Shown here piece by piece: positions 10,524 to 19,523 of a stretch of 64,000 nt of DNA. The DNA comes from Streptomyces tendae (GTDB lineage: Bacteria > Actinomycetota > Actinomycetes > Streptomycetales > Streptomycetaceae). A model generated the notes under the pieces. That model was not told the origin of the DNA, made no database searches, and saw only the letters and a program-made list of their open reading frames with translations. The translations under genes and the position numbers were made by a program. The stretch lies in the NCBI RefSeq assembly GCF_008632955.1, contig NZ_CP043959.1, positions 3,224,001 to 3,288,000 on the forward strand, in the 5' to 3' direction. Every line of letters begins with the position of its first letter. The first letter of the stretch is position 1.

Positions 10524-11672
10524 ATGAGGCGCTCGGGAAGTACGCGACGGACGGGACCGACGGGACCGACGAGCCGGACGGCACGGACAGGGCCGGTGGG
10601 ACGGCACCTCCGGCGGGTGACCGCGGCTGCCGTGTGCGCGGCGGCCCTGGCCGCCCTCACGGCCGTGCCGGCCCAGGCGCAGGGCCCGAGGGGCGGCACC
10701 CCGCACTGGTCGCTGAAGGACACCGGCGCACCGGACGTCCGGTTCCGCGGTCTGGCCGCCGTCAGCCGGAACACCGCCTGGGCGGCCGGCACCCTCGGCA
10801 CCGTGCTGCGCACCACGGACGGCGGCCGGACCTGGCGGGACGTCTCACCGCGCGGCGCGGACGCGCTTCAGTTCCGGGACGTCGAGGCGTTCGACGCGCG
10901 GCGGGCCGTCGTGCTGGCCATCGGGGAGGGCGAGGACTCCCGGGTCTACCGCACGGACGACGGCGGGGCGACCTGGACGGAGACCTTCCGCAACCCCGAC
11001 ACCCGCGCCTTCTACGACTGCCTCACCTTCTTCGACCACCGCCACGGACTCGCCATGAGTGACCCCGTGGACGGGAAGTTCCGTATCCTGTCGACCCGCG
11101 ACGGCGGCCGCTCCTGGGCGGTGCTCCCCGACACCGGCATGCCCCCGGCGCTCGACGGCGAGGCCGGCTTCGCGGCGAGCGGCCAGTGCCTGGTGTCGTC
11201 CGGGCCGAAGGACGTCTGGCTGGCCACCGGGGGAGCGGCACGCGCGCGTGTGCTGCACTCCGCCGACCGCGGCCGCACCTGGACGGTCACCGACACCACG
11301 ATCCCGGCCGGCGACCCGGCGCGCGGCGTCTTCGCCCTCGCCTTCCGCGACCGCCACCACGGTCTGGCCGTGGGCGGCGACTTCAACCCCGGGCAGACCT
11401 CGCCCGACGCCGCCGCGCGCACCTCGGACGGCGGCCGCACCTGGCGGACGGCCGCCGGCTCCCCGCCCGCCTACCGCTCCGGTGTCGCCTGGCTCCCGCA
11501 CAGCCGCACCGACGCCCTCGCCGTCGGCCCCACCGGCACCGACCTGACCACCGACGGCGGGCGCACCTGGCGGACCGTCGACACCGGCTCGTACGACACC
11601 GTCGACTGCACGCCCGACCGGTCCTGCTGGGCGGCGGGGGAGCGGGGGCGGGTCGCCCGACTGGAGCAGTGA
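10524..11672 (+). CDS. Secreted Ycf48-like / BNR-repeat beta-propeller protein
   Basis: 382-aa exported protein. The N-terminal signal peptide has basic residues (RHLRRV), a hydrophobic core of about 17 residues and an AQA cleavage site near residue 51. The mature part consists of repeated Asp-box-like motifs (TTDGGRTW, TDDGGATW, TRDGGRSW, SADRGRTW, TSDGGRTW, TTDGGRTW), which form a seven-bladed-propeller-type fold seen in photosystem II assembly factor Ycf48 and in sialidase-like proteins. A photosynthetic role is excluded in this organism; the ligand is unknown. ATG 10524 gives the signal peptide; an open frame upstream from 10287 is non-homologous. Confidence 0.85.
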   Translation: MRRSGSTRRTGPTGPTSRTARTGPVGRHLRRVTAAAVCAAALAALTAVPAQAQGPRGGTPHWSLKDTGAPDVRFRGLAAVSRNTAWAAGTLGTVLRTTDGGRTWRDVSPRGADALQFRDVEAFDARRAVVLAIGEGEDSRVYRTDDGGATWTETFRNPDTRAFYDCLTFFDHRHGLAMSDPVDGKFRILSTRDGGRSWAVLPDTGMPPALDGEAGFAASGQCLVSSGPKDVWLATGGAARARVLHSADRGRTWTVTDTTIPAGDPARGVFALAFRDRHHGLAVGGDFNPGQTSPDAAARTSDGGRTWRTAAGSPPAYRSGVAWLPHSRTDALAVGPTGTDLTTDGGRTWRTVDTGSYDTVDCTPDRSCWAAGERGRVARLEQ

Positions 11673-11764
11673 CGTCTCCGCCCTGCCCTACATCCCGCCG
11701 GCCGGGGTACCCGACCGCTGTACGCGACCGAGCGCTCGCGAAGCGCGAGAGAAAGTGAGCGGAC

Positions 11765-12088
11765 ATGCCACGCGGTTCCAGCCCCAAGCGGGAGCGTCAG
11801 TACGAGCACATCAAGGAGAGCGCGAAGGACCGGGGCGAGAGCACCGGGCGCGCCGAGGAGATCGCCGCCCGGACGGTGAACAAGGAACGTGCCCGGTCCG
11901 GCGAGTCCAAGACCGCCAGCAGGACGTCGACGCAGGACATGTCGTCCGGCAAGCGCGGTGGCCAGCGGTCCGGCAAGGGCTCCCAGGGCCCCACCCGCGA
12001 CCAGCTGTACGAAGAGGCCAAGAAGCGGAACGTCGAGGGCCGTTCGAGCATGAACAAGAGCCAGCTGCAGCGGGCGCTCGGCAAGTGA
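11765..12088 (+). CDS. Small basic protein with C-terminal Rho_N/SAP-like domain (often labelled plasmid stabilization protein)
   Basis: 107 aa, highly charged. The N-terminal two thirds are Lys/Arg/Ser/Glu-rich and probably disordered (PKRERQYEHIKESAKDRG). The last 30 residues (TRDQLYEEAKKRNVEGRSSM, then NKSQLQRAL) form the helix-extended-helix pattern of Rho N-terminal or SAP nucleic-acid-binding domains. The family is widespread in Streptomyces; the plasmid stabilization name is historical and unsupported. The start is preceded by AGAAAGTGAGCGG. Confidence 0.8.
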   Translation: MPRGSSPKRERQYEHIKESAKDRGESTGRAEEIAARTVNKERARSGESKTASRTSTQDMSSGKRGGQRSGKGSQGPTRDQLYEEAKKRNVEGRSSMNKSQLQRALGK

Positions 12089-12133
12089 GCCCGCCTCCGC
12101 GCGGAGCGCCCCGCCCCGTAGGCTCGGGGCACC

Positions 12134-12838
12134 ATGACGACCGTACGCACACCGGCCGGTTGGCCCGTCACCGAGGAAGAGGCCCGCGCGGTCCAGGACA
12201 CGCTGCGTGAGCGGGTGGTGCTCGACGAACCGGGGCCGCCCCCCGGCACCGGCCGGGTCACTGGGGTCGACGTGGCCTACGACGACGAGCGGGACGTCGT
12301 CGCCGCGGCCGCCGTCGTGCTGGACGCGGCCACCCTGGACGTCGTCGCCGAGTCCACGGCCGTCGGCCGGATCTCCTTCCCCTACGTCCCCGGGCTGCTG
12401 GCCTTCCGCGAGCTCCCCACCGTGCTGGCCGCCCTGGAGGCCCTGCCGTGTGAGCCCGGCCTGGTGGTCTGCGACGGCTACGGCCTCGCCCACCCCCGCC
12501 GATTCGGCCTCGCCGGCCACCTGGGAGTCCTCACCGGGCTGCCGACGATCGGCGTGGCCAAGAACCCCTTCACCTTCACCTACGACGAACCCGCCGCCCC
12601 GCGCGGCAGCACGTCCCCGCTGCTGTCCGGCCCCGAGGAGGTCGGCCGCGCCCTGCGCACCAGGGACGGCGTCAAGCCGGTGTTCGTCTCGGTCGGCCAC
12701 CGGGTGAGCCTGGACAACGCCTGCGCCCACACGCTCGCCCTGACCCCCGCCTACCGCCTCCCCGAGACGACCCGCAGGGCGGACGCCCTCTGCCGCCGCG
12801 CCCTGCGCGAGGCCGCACCGGCACTCACCCGGGAGTGA
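12134..12838 (+). CDS. nfi: Endonuclease V (deoxyinosine 3' endonuclease)
   Basis: Repair nuclease that nicks DNA (or RNA) one base 3' of inosine. The 234-aa protein has the catalytic Asp D46 (GVDVAY), the FPYVPGLLAFRE motif with E93, D114 in VVCDGYGLAHPRR, and HLG/GVAKNP further on, in the family order. Length is typical. It stands alone, 45 bp after the Rho_N-like gene. The ATG at 12134 is the first start in frame with the homology. Confidence 0.95.
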   Translation: MTTVRTPAGWPVTEEEARAVQDTLRERVVLDEPGPPPGTGRVTGVDVAYDDERDVVAAAAVVLDAATLDVVAESTAVGRISFPYVPGLLAFRELPTVLAALEALPCEPGLVVCDGYGLAHPRRFGLAGHLGVLTGLPTIGVAKNPFTFTYDEPAAPRGSTSPLLSGPEEVGRALRTRDGVKPVFVSVGHRVSLDNACAHTLALTPAYRLPETTRRADALCRRALREAAPALTRE

Positions 12839-12886
12839 GTACGCGTACGGATGTCCGAACTGCCGTCCGACGGCAGGGTGATCGGC

Positions 12887-13033
12887 ATGCCGACACACCG
12901 CACCGCAGGACACCGCCGCACTCCCGCACGTCCCACCGGCCGAGCGGTCACGCTGGGTCTGACCCTCGCGGTCCTGGCGGGTCTGGGCTGGGTGACGGGC
13001 ATGATCTACACCCTGATCACCTGGCAGCTCTGA
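12887..13033 (+). CDS. Small single-pass membrane protein
   Basis: 48 aa from ATG 12887 (60 aa if the in-frame ATG at 12851 is used). The N terminus is basic and His-rich; residues about 22-46 are a single hydrophobic helix (VTLGLTLAVLAGLGWVTGMI) with a short aromatic tail. Nearly all third codon positions are G or C. No family recognised. It lies between the endonuclease V gene and the convergent dehydrogenase gene. Confidence 0.6.
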   Translation: MPTHRTAGHRRTPARPTGRAVTLGLTLAVLAGLGWVTGMIYTLITWQL

Positions 13034-13087
13034 CCCGGGCACCCGCGAGGACCCCGGCGGCCGTCGGCGGACCCCCGCCGCCCGGAA

Positions 13088-14266
13088 TCAGCGGACTGCC
13101 GCCACCCGGAAGCGGATGCCCGCCGCCTGGAGGCGGGTGATCAGTGTGTCGCCCATCGCCACCGCCGTCGTGACCTGGCCCGACGTCGGGGGGAGGTCGT
13201 CGAGGGCGAGGCACAGGGCGCTCTCGGCCAGCATCTTCGCCGTCTCGTCGTAGCCCGGGTCGCCGCCCGAGACCTCCGTGCAGACCCGCCGTCCGCCGCC
13301 CTCGCCGACGAAGCGGACCGTGAACCAGCTGCGCGCCCGCTTCTCGGCGCTCGGCCCCTCGCCGGGCTTCAGCCGGTCGGACAGCGCGCGGCGCAGCGGC
13401 GGGATCTGGGCCGCCGTGACCAGCGCCCCGACCGCCGCCACCCCGCCCAGGGCGACCGGCAGACTGCGCACGGCGGCGTAGTGCCGGTAGCGGAAGTCGG
13501 GACCGTACCGGGCCAGCGCCTTGGCCGAGCGGCGCACGACCTGGCCGTCGAGCGTCGGCAGGGGCAGCGCCCAGGCGTCGACCTCGGGCGCGTAGCGCGG
13601 GGTGCCCGTCGGGGCGGAGGCACGGCGGCCCACCAGCCGGGGTTCGTGACGCCGGCGGTCCCGGGCGGCGGCCCGCAGCCGGCCCGGCCGGGCGAACTGG
13701 TTCATGGCCGAGGCGAACGTGCCGCCCGAGAAGGCCGCGTCGGCGGTGACGTAGCCGTCGACGGTCAGCGGCACGCCCTCCGGCAGCTGCCGCACCGTGA
13801 AATACGCGCCCAGGTCGTGCGGGACCGAGTCGAAACCGCAGGCGTGCACCAGCCGCGCCCCGGTCTCCCGCGCGCGGGCGTCGTGCCGGACGTACATCAG
13901 GTCCACGAACTCCGGTTCACCCGTCAGGTCGACGTAGTCCGCGCCGGTGTCCGCGCAGGCGGCGACGAGCCCCTCGCCGTACTCGACGTACGGCCCGACG
14001 GTGGTGGCCACCACGCGCGCCCGCTCGGCGAGGGCGCGCAGCGAGGCCGGGTCGGACACGTCCGCCCGGAGCACGCCCACCTTCTCGCCGCCCGGCAGCC
14101 GCTCCCGCAGCTCCTCCAGCTTCCGCCCGCTGCGGCCGGCGACCGCCCAGCGCAGCCCTTCCGGCGCGTGCGCGGCCAGGTACTCCGCGGTCAGCGTCCC
14201 CGCGAAACCGGTCGCCCCGAAGAGCACGATGTCGTACGGACGGTCCGTCCTGCTCAGCCTGCTCAT
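13088..14266 (-). CDS. Saccharopine dehydrogenase-like NAD(P)-binding oxidoreductase (trans-acting enoyl reductase type)
   Basis: 392-aa protein with an N-terminal Rossmann motif (VLFGATGFAG, residues about 13-22), then the family's VATTVGPYVEYGEGLV and DLTGEP segments. The C-terminal half has a hydrophobic patch and matches the actinobacterial family that includes mycobacterial trans-acting enoyl reductase, which works in lipid biosynthesis. The substrate here is unknown. Start at ATG 14266 has AAGGGG seven bases upstream. It is divergent from the MmcQ/YjbR-like gene. Confidence 0.88.
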   Translation of the reverse strand: MSRLSRTDRPYDIVLFGATGFAGTLTAEYLAAHAPEGLRWAVAGRSGRKLEELRERLPGGEKVGVLRADVSDPASLRALAERARVVATTVGPYVEYGEGLVAACADTGADYVDLTGEPEFVDLMYVRHDARARETGARLVHACGFDSVPHDLGAYFTVRQLPEGVPLTVDGYVTADAAFSGGTFASAMNQFARPGRLRAAARDRRRHEPRLVGRRASAPTGTPRYAPEVDAWALPLPTLDGQVVRRSAKALARYGPDFRYRHYAAVRSLPVALGGVAAVGALVTAAQIPPLRRALSDRLKPGEGPSAEKRARSWFTVRFVGEGGGRRVCTEVSGGDPGYDETAKMLAESALCLALDDLPPTSGQVTTAVAMGDTLITRLQAAGIRFRVAAVR

Positions 14267-14356
14267 GACACCCCTTGGTCGTGCAGCCGCGCCGCTGTCG
14301 GTGGCCGAGGCTAGCGTGAAGGGTGCGGAGCCCGACGACGAGCCCGGAGGAAAGCG

Positions 14357-14761
14357 ATGGCCGTGCCACGCAACGCCCTGAGGAAGTGGGAGAAAGTGCG
14401 CGACTGGGCACTTCGTCTGCCCGGGGCCACCGAGGAGCATCCCTGGGGCGACACCGTCGCCAAGGTCGACAAGAAGGTGTTCGTCTTCCTTGGTGGCGGC
14501 GGCGACGGCGGCCATCCGGTCGCGGTGACCGTGAAGCTCACCGACGAGACGGCGCACGCCCACGCGCTCGCCTGCCCCGGCGCCGAGCCCGCCGGGTACG
14601 GCCTGGGCCGGGCCGGCTGGGTGCGCGTCCCGCTGGAGCCCGCGGGCGCCCCGGCGGCCGAGCTGCTGTGCGACTGGGTGGAGGAGAGCTACCGCACGGT
14701 CGCCACGAAGCGCCGGGTGGGGGAGCTCGACGCGCGGACGGCGCAGGTCGAGACCCGGTGA
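14357..14761 (+). CDS. MmcQ/YjbR-family protein
   Basis: 134 aa. The fold is marked by LRLPGATEEHPWGDTVAKV near the N terminus and WVEESYRTVATKR near the C terminus. The family adopts a double-wing DNA-binding-like fold, but the function is not established. GGAGGAAAGCG precedes the ATG. The gene ends 140 bp before the beta-oxidation operon. Confidence 0.85.
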   Translation: MAVPRNALRKWEKVRDWALRLPGATEEHPWGDTVAKVDKKVFVFLGGGGDGGHPVAVTVKLTDETAHAHALACPGAEPAGYGLGRAGWVRVPLEPAGAPAAELLCDWVEESYRTVATKRRVGELDARTAQVETR

Positions 14762-14808
14762 GACGCCCCGGCCCGGGGCCGGGGCGGAGGCCGCCCCCGT
14801 AGAGTGGC

Positions 14809-14873
14809 CAAGCGCTTGCTCGCCCGCCCTTGTGCCGGGTGGGCGAGGTTCTTAACATCGCAGGTGTTACACC
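14809..14873 (+). promoter_or_regulatory. Promoter and operator candidates of the beta-oxidation operon
   Basis: CAAGCGCTTG (14809-14818) is a perfect palindrome of the kind bound by TetR-type acyl-CoA-responsive repressors. Next come TTGTGC (14830-14835), a 17-base spacer and TAACAT (14853-14858), a plausible HrdB promoter. GGTGTTACACC (14863-14873) is a second, odd-centred palindrome at the expected transcription start. The three elements sit 30-90 bases before the CoA transferase ATG. A GC-rich 11-bp hairpin (14819-14847) overlaps the promoter. Confidence 0.5.
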
Positions 14874-14900
14874 AGGAGTGTCACAGCCGATGGGGGCTCG

Positions 14901-16061
14901 ATGACGGAGGCGACGGCGCCGGACCACGGCCCGCTCACCGGCGTGCGCGTGGTCGAGCTGGCCGGCATCGGCCCCGGCCCGTTCGCGGCCATGCTCCTCG
15001 CCGACCTGGGCGCCGACGTCGTACGCGTCGACCGGCCCGACGGCCCCGGACTCGGCATCGACCCCGCGCGTGACGTCACCAACCGCAACAAACGTTCCGT
15101 GGTCGTCGACCTGAAGGCCCCGGACGGCCCCTGCCGCGTCCTCGGCCTCGCCGAGCGCGCCGACATCCTCGTCGAGGGCTACCGCCCCGGCGTCGCCGAA
15201 CGTCTCGGTGTCGGCCCCGAGGACTGCCGGGCCCGCAACCCGCGCCTGGTCTACGGCCGGATGACCGGCTGGGGCCAGGACGGCCCCCTCGCCGACCGCG
15301 CCGGACACGACATCGGCTACATCGCCGTCACCGGCGCCCTCGGCATGACCGGCGAGCCCGGCAGGCCCCCGGTCGCCCCCGCCAACCTGCTCGGCGACTA
15401 CGCGGGCGGCTCCCTCTACCTGGCCGTGGGCGTCCTCGCCGCCCTGCACCACGCCCGCGCCACCGGCACCGGACAGGTCGTCGACGCCGCCATCGTCGAC
15501 GGCACCGCCCACCTCACCTCGATGATCCACGGGATGCTCGCCGCCGGCGCCTGGCAGGACCGGCGCGGCGCCAACCTCCTCGACGGCGGCTGCCCCTACT
15601 ACGGCACCTACGAGACCTCCGACGGCGGGCACATGGCCGTCGGCGCCCTGGAGCCGCGCTTCTACGCCGAGTTCCTGCGCCTGCTGGACCTCGACGACCT
15701 CGCCGGGGCGCACGGCGACGTCACCCGCTGGCCCGAACTGCGCACCCGGGTGGCCGAGCGGTTCGCCTCCCGCACCCGCGACGCCTGGACAACCCTGTTC
15801 GAGGGCACCGACGCGTGCGTGGCGCCGGTGCTGTCGCTGCGCGAGGCCCCGCACCACCCGCACCTCGCCGCCCGCGCCACCTTCACCGACCACGCGGGCA
15901 TCACCCAGCCCGCCCCGGCACCGCGGTTCTCCGCGACGCCCACCACCGTCCGCACCGGGCCCGCCCGGCCGGGCGCCGACACCGAGGACGTGGCCCGCGA
16001 CTGGGGCGTACCCGGCCTGGTGTCCCCGCCCTCGAACCCTCAGCGAAAGGCCTCCTCGTGA
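14901..16061 (+). CDS. CoA transferase family III (CaiB/BaiF type; possibly alpha-methylacyl-CoA racemase)
   Basis: 386 aa. Family III features are present: [27 protein letters not shown] (seen in two parts) at the N terminus, the [11 protein letters not shown] segment and the conserved NLLGDYAGG before a glycine-rich stretch. [10 protein letters not shown] is closer to alpha-methylacyl-CoA racemases than to CaiB, so racemisation of 2-methylacyl-CoA is a good possibility. It is the first gene of an operon with the thiolase (GTGA overlap) and FadB-like gene, which suggests branched-chain or methyl-branched acyl-CoA catabolism. Confidence 0.88.
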   Translation: MTEATAPDHGPLTGVRVVELAGIGPGPFAAMLLADLGADVVRVDRPDGPGLGIDPARDVTNRNKRSVVVDLKAPDGPCRVLGLAERADILVEGYRPGVAERLGVGPEDCRARNPRLVYGRMTGWGQDGPLADRAGHDIGYIAVTGALGMTGEPGRPPVAPANLLGDYAGGSLYLAVGVLAALHHARATGTGQVVDAAIVDGTAHLTSMIHGMLAAGAWQDRRGANLLDGGCPYYGTYETSDGGHMAVGALEPRFYAEFLRLLDLDDLAGAHGDVTRWPELRTRVAERFASRTRDAWTTLFEGTDACVAPVLSLREAPHHPHLAARATFTDHAGITQPAPAPRFSATPTTVRTGPARPGADTEDVARDWGVPGLVSPPSNPQRKASS

Positions 16062-17272
16062 GCACCGAAGCGTATGTGTACGACGCGATCCGCACCCCGC
16101 GCGGGCGCGGCAAGGCGAACGGCGCCCTGCACGGCACCAAGCCCATCGACCTGGTCGTCGGGCTGATCCACGAGATCCGCGCCCGCTTCCCCGGACTCGA
16201 CCCGGCCGCCGTCGACGACATCGTGCTCGGCGTCGTCGGCCCGGTCGGCGACCAGGGCTCCGACATCGCCCGGATCGCCGCCATCGCCGCCGGTCTGCCC
16301 GACACGGTGGCCGGCGTCCAGGAGAACCGCTTCTGCGCCTCGGGACTCGAAGCGGTCAACATGGCCGCGATGAAGGTTCGTTCGGGCTGGGAGGACCTCG
16401 TCCTCGCGGGCGGCGTGGAGTCCATGTCGCGGGTGCCGATGGCCTCCGACGGCGGCGCCTGGTTCAACGACCCGATGACCAACCTCGACGTCAACTTCGT
16501 GCCGCAGGGCATCGGCGCCGACCTCATCGCCACCATCGAGGGCTTCTCCCGCCGGGACGTCGACGAGTACGCCGCCCTCTCGCAGGAGCGCGCCGCCAAC
16601 GCCTGGAAGGAGAACCGCTTCGAACGGTCCGTCGTCCCGGTGAAGGACCGCAGCGGCCTCGTCGTCCTCGACCACGACGAGCACCTGCGCCCCGGCACCA
16701 CCGCCGACTCCCTCGGGAAGCTCAGGCCGTCCTTCGCGGACATCGGCGAGCTGGGCGGCTTCGACGCCGTCGCGCTCCAGAAGTACCACTGGGTCGAGAA
16801 GATCGACCACGTCCACCACGCCGGCAACTCCTCCGGCATCGTCGACGGCGCCGCCCTCGTCGCGATCGGCTCCAGGGAGGTCGGCGAGCGCTACGGCCTC
16901 ACCCCGCGCGCCCGCATCGTCTCCGCCGCCGTGTCCGGCTCCGAGCCGACCATCATGCTCACCGGCCCGGCGCCCGCCACCCGCAAGGCGCTCGCCAAGG
17001 CCGGACTGACCATCGACGACATCGACCTCGTCGAGATCAACGAGGCGTTCGCCGCCGTCGTGCTGCGGTTCGTGAAGGACATGGGCCTGTCGCTTGACAA
17101 GGTCAACGTCAACGGCGGCGCCATCGCCCTGGGCCACCCGCTCGGCGCCACCGGCGCGATGATCCTCGGCACCCTCGTCGACGAACTGGAACGCCAGGAC
17201 AAGCGCTACGGGCTCGCCACACTCTGCGTGGGCGGCGGCATGGGCATCGCCACCATCGTCGAGCGCATCTGA
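16058..17272 (+). CDS. Acetyl-CoA C-acyltransferase (thiolase)
   Basis: 404-aa thiolase that cleaves 3-ketoacyl-CoA. Nucleophilic Cys C93 lies in [12 protein letters not shown]; the C-terminal signatures are [15 protein letters not shown] (His) and [10 protein letters not shown] (second Cys). The GTG at 16058 overlaps the stop of the CoA transferase gene (GTGA), so translation is coupled; a longer open frame upstream is spurious. With the FadB-like gene 34 bp downstream it forms a complete hydratase-dehydrogenase-thiolase set. Confidence 0.95.
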   Translation: MSTEAYVYDAIRTPRGRGKANGALHGTKPIDLVVGLIHEIRARFPGLDPAAVDDIVLGVVGPVGDQGSDIARIAAIAAGLPDTVAGVQENRFCASGLEAVNMAAMKVRSGWEDLVLAGGVESMSRVPMASDGGAWFNDPMTNLDVNFVPQGIGADLIATIEGFSRRDVDEYAALSQERAANAWKENRFERSVVPVKDRSGLVVLDHDEHLRPGTTADSLGKLRPSFADIGELGGFDAVALQKYHWVEKIDHVHHAGNSSGIVDGAALVAIGSREVGERYGLTPRARIVSAAVSGSEPTIMLTGPAPATRKALAKAGLTIDDIDLVEINEAFAAVVLRFVKDMGLSLDKVNVNGGAIALGHPLGATGAMILGTLVDELERQDKRYGLATLCVGGGMGIATIVERI

Positions 17273-17306
17273 CCCCCTCCCGACGGATCACCTGGAGCAC
17301 ACCCTC

Positions 17307-19487
17307 ATGAGCAGCGAGTCCACCACCATCCGCTGGGAGCAGGACGACACCGGCGTCGTCACCCTCGTCCTCGACGACCCCAACCAGTCCGCGAACACCG
17401 TCAACAAGGCGTTCCGCGAGTCGTTCGCCGCGATCACCGACCGCCTGGAGGCGGAGAAGGACTCCATCCGCGGCGTCGTCCTCACCTCCGCCAAGAAGAC
17501 CTTCTTCGCCGGCGGCGACCTGCGCGACCTGATCCGCGTCACCCCCGACACCGCGCAGGAGCTGTTCGACGGCGGCCTGGCCTTCAAGCGCCAGCTGCGC
17601 CGCATGGAGACCCTCGGCAAGCCGGTCGTCGCCGCCATCAACGGCGCGGCCCTCGGCGGCGGCTACGAGCTCGCCCTGGCCTGCCACCACCGCATCGCGC
17701 TGGACGCCCCCGGCTCCAAGATCGGCTGCCCCGAGGTCACCCTCGGCCTGCTGCCCGGCGGCGGCGGAGTGGTCCGCACCGTCCGCCTGCTCGGCATCAC
17801 CGACGCGCTGCTGAAGGTGCTCCTCCAGGGCACCCAGTACAACCCGCGCCGCGCCCTGGAGAACGGCCTGGTCGACGAGGTGGCCGAGACCCGCGAGGAG
17901 ATGCTCGCCAAGGCCCGCGCCTTCATCGACGCCCACCCCGAGTCCGCGCAGCCCTGGGACCGGCCCGGCTACCGCATCCCCGGCGGCACCCCGTCGCACC
18001 CCAAGTTCGCCGCCAACCTGCCCGCCTTCCCGGCCAACCTGCGCAAGCAGACCGGCGGCGCCCCCTACCCGGCCCCGCGCAACATCATGGCCGCCGCCGT
18101 CGAGGGCGCCCAGGTCGACTTCGAGACCGCCCAGGTGATCGAGGCCCGCTACTTCGTGGAGCTGGCCGCCGGACAGACGTCGAAGAACATGATCCAGGCG
18201 TTCTTCTTCGACCTCCAGGCCGTCAACTCCGGCGCCGGACGCCCGAAGGACGTCCCCGCCCGCAAGGTCACCAAGGTCGCGGTCCTCGGCGCCGGGATGA
18301 TGGGCGCCGGGATCGCCTACTCCTGCGCCCGCGCCGGCATCGACGTCGTCCTCAAGGACGTCACGCTCGAGGCCGCGCTCAAGGGCAAGGCCTACTCCGA
18401 GAAGCTGTGCGCCAAGGCCGTCTCCCGGGGCCGCACCACGCGGGAGAAGGCCGACGCGCTGCTCGCGCGGATCACGCCCACCGCCGAGGCCGCCGACCTC
18501 GCCGGCTGCGACGCGGTGATCGAGGCCGTCTTCGAGGACACCTCCCTCAAGCACAAGGTGTTCCAGGAGGTGCAGAACGTCGTCGCGCCGGACGCACTGC
18601 TCTGCTCCAACACCTCCACCCTGCCCATCACCGCGCTTGCCGAGGGCGTCGAGCGGCAGGAGGACTTCATCGGGCTGCACTTCTTCTCGCCCGTCGACAA
18701 GATGCCGCTCGTCGAGATCATCAAGGGCGGGCGCACCGGCGACGAGGCCCTCGCCCGCGCCTTCGACCTGGTCCGGCAGATCAACAAGACCCCGATCGTG
18801 GTCAACGACTCGCGCGGCTTCTTCACCTCCCGGGTCATCGGCCACTTCATCAACGAGGGCGTGGCGATGGTCGGTGAGGGCATCGAGCCCGCGTCGGTCG
18901 AGCAGGCGGCGGCCCAGGCGGGCTACCCGGCCAAGGTGCTCTCCCTCATGGACGAGCTCACCCTCACCCTCCCGCGCAAGATCCGCCGCGAGACGCAGCG
19001 GGCCGTCGAGGAGGCGGGCGGCACCTGGACCCCGCACCCGGCCGAGGCGGTCGTGGACCGCATGGTCGACGAGTTCGGCCGCACCGGCCGCTCCGGCGGC
19101 GCCGGCTTCTACGACTACGACGAGAGCGGCAGGCGGGGCCCGCTGTGGCCCGGCCTGCGCGAGCACTTCACCAGGCCCGGACACACCGTCCCGTTCCGTG
19201 ACATGCAGGAGCGGATGCTGTTCTCCGAGGCGCTGGACACCGTCCGGCTGCTGGAGGAGGGCGTGCTGACCTCCGTCGCCGACGCCAACATCGGCTCCAT
19301 CCTCGGCATCGGCTTCCCCGGCTGGACCGGCGGCGTCCTGCAGTACATCAACGGCTACGAGGGGGGCCTGTCCGGCTTCGTCGCCCGCGCCCGGGAACTC
19401 GCCGAGCGCTACGGCGAGCGCTTCACCCCGCCCGCCCTGCTGGTGGAGAAGGCGGAGAAGGGCGAGGTCTTCAGGGACGCCCGCTGA
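17307..19487 (+). CDS. Fused enoyl-CoA hydratase / 3-hydroxyacyl-CoA dehydrogenase (FadB/FadJ type)
   Basis: 726-aa bifunctional beta-oxidation enzyme. The N-terminal crotonase domain (about 10-200) has GGDLRDL and the oxyanion-forming NGAALGGGYELALAC. The NAD-binding domain starts near residue 325 (VAVLGAGMMGAGIA), followed by the catalytic His region HFFSPVDKMPLVEII and a C-terminal dehydrogenase domain. It ends the operon that starts at 14901, and a perfect 13-bp terminator follows four bases after its stop. Confidence 0.95.
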   Translation: MSSESTTIRWEQDDTGVVTLVLDDPNQSANTVNKAFRESFAAITDRLEAEKDSIRGVVLTSAKKTFFAGGDLRDLIRVTPDTAQELFDGGLAFKRQLRRMETLGKPVVAAINGAALGGGYELALACHHRIALDAPGSKIGCPEVTLGLLPGGGGVVRTVRLLGITDALLKVLLQGTQYNPRRALENGLVDEVAETREEMLAKARAFIDAHPESAQPWDRPGYRIPGGTPSHPKFAANLPAFPANLRKQTGGAPYPAPRNIMAAAVEGAQVDFETAQVIEARYFVELAAGQTSKNMIQAFFFDLQAVNSGAGRPKDVPARKVTKVAVLGAGMMGAGIAYSCARAGIDVVLKDVTLEAALKGKAYSEKLCAKAVSRGRTTREKADALLARITPTAEAADLAGCDAVIEAVFEDTSLKHKVFQEVQNVVAPDALLCSNTSTLPITALAEGVERQEDFIGLHFFSPVDKMPLVEIIKGGRTGDEALARAFDLVRQINKTPIVVNDSRGFFTSRVIGHFINEGVAMVGEGIEPASVEQAAAQAGYPAKVLSLMDELTLTLPRKIRRETQRAVEEAGGTWTPHPAEAVVDRMVDEFGRTGRSGGAGFYDYDESGRRGPLWPGLREHFTRPGHTVPFRDMQERMLFSEALDTVRLLEEGVLTSVADANIGSILGIGFPGWTGGVLQYINGYEGGLSGFVARARELAERYGERFTPPALLVEKAEKGEVFRDAR

Positions 19488-19491
19488 TCAC

Positions 19492-19520
19492 GGCGGGCCT
19501 TCCGCGACGGAAGGCCCGCC
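19492..19520. terminator. Strong bidirectional terminator
   Basis: Thirteen perfect base pairs (GGCGGGCCTTCCG with CGGAAGGCCCGCC) and a CGA loop, between the convergent FadB-like and MerR genes. No long T-tract, as is common in Streptomyces. Confidence 0.9.
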
Positions 19521-19523
19521 GGG

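Noticed and set aside
14819..14847. 11-bp hairpin as terminator of the MmcQ/YjbR-like gene
   Set aside because: It overlaps the -35 region of a good promoter, has one G-T pair and is followed by only a short GTTCTTA. The promoter reading is more coherent.
17109..19184. 691-codon minus-strand open frame opposite the FadB-like gene
   Set aside because: High-GC codon bias leaves antisense frames open. Composition (Gly/Val/Asp/Leu runs) and lack of domains show it is a shadow.
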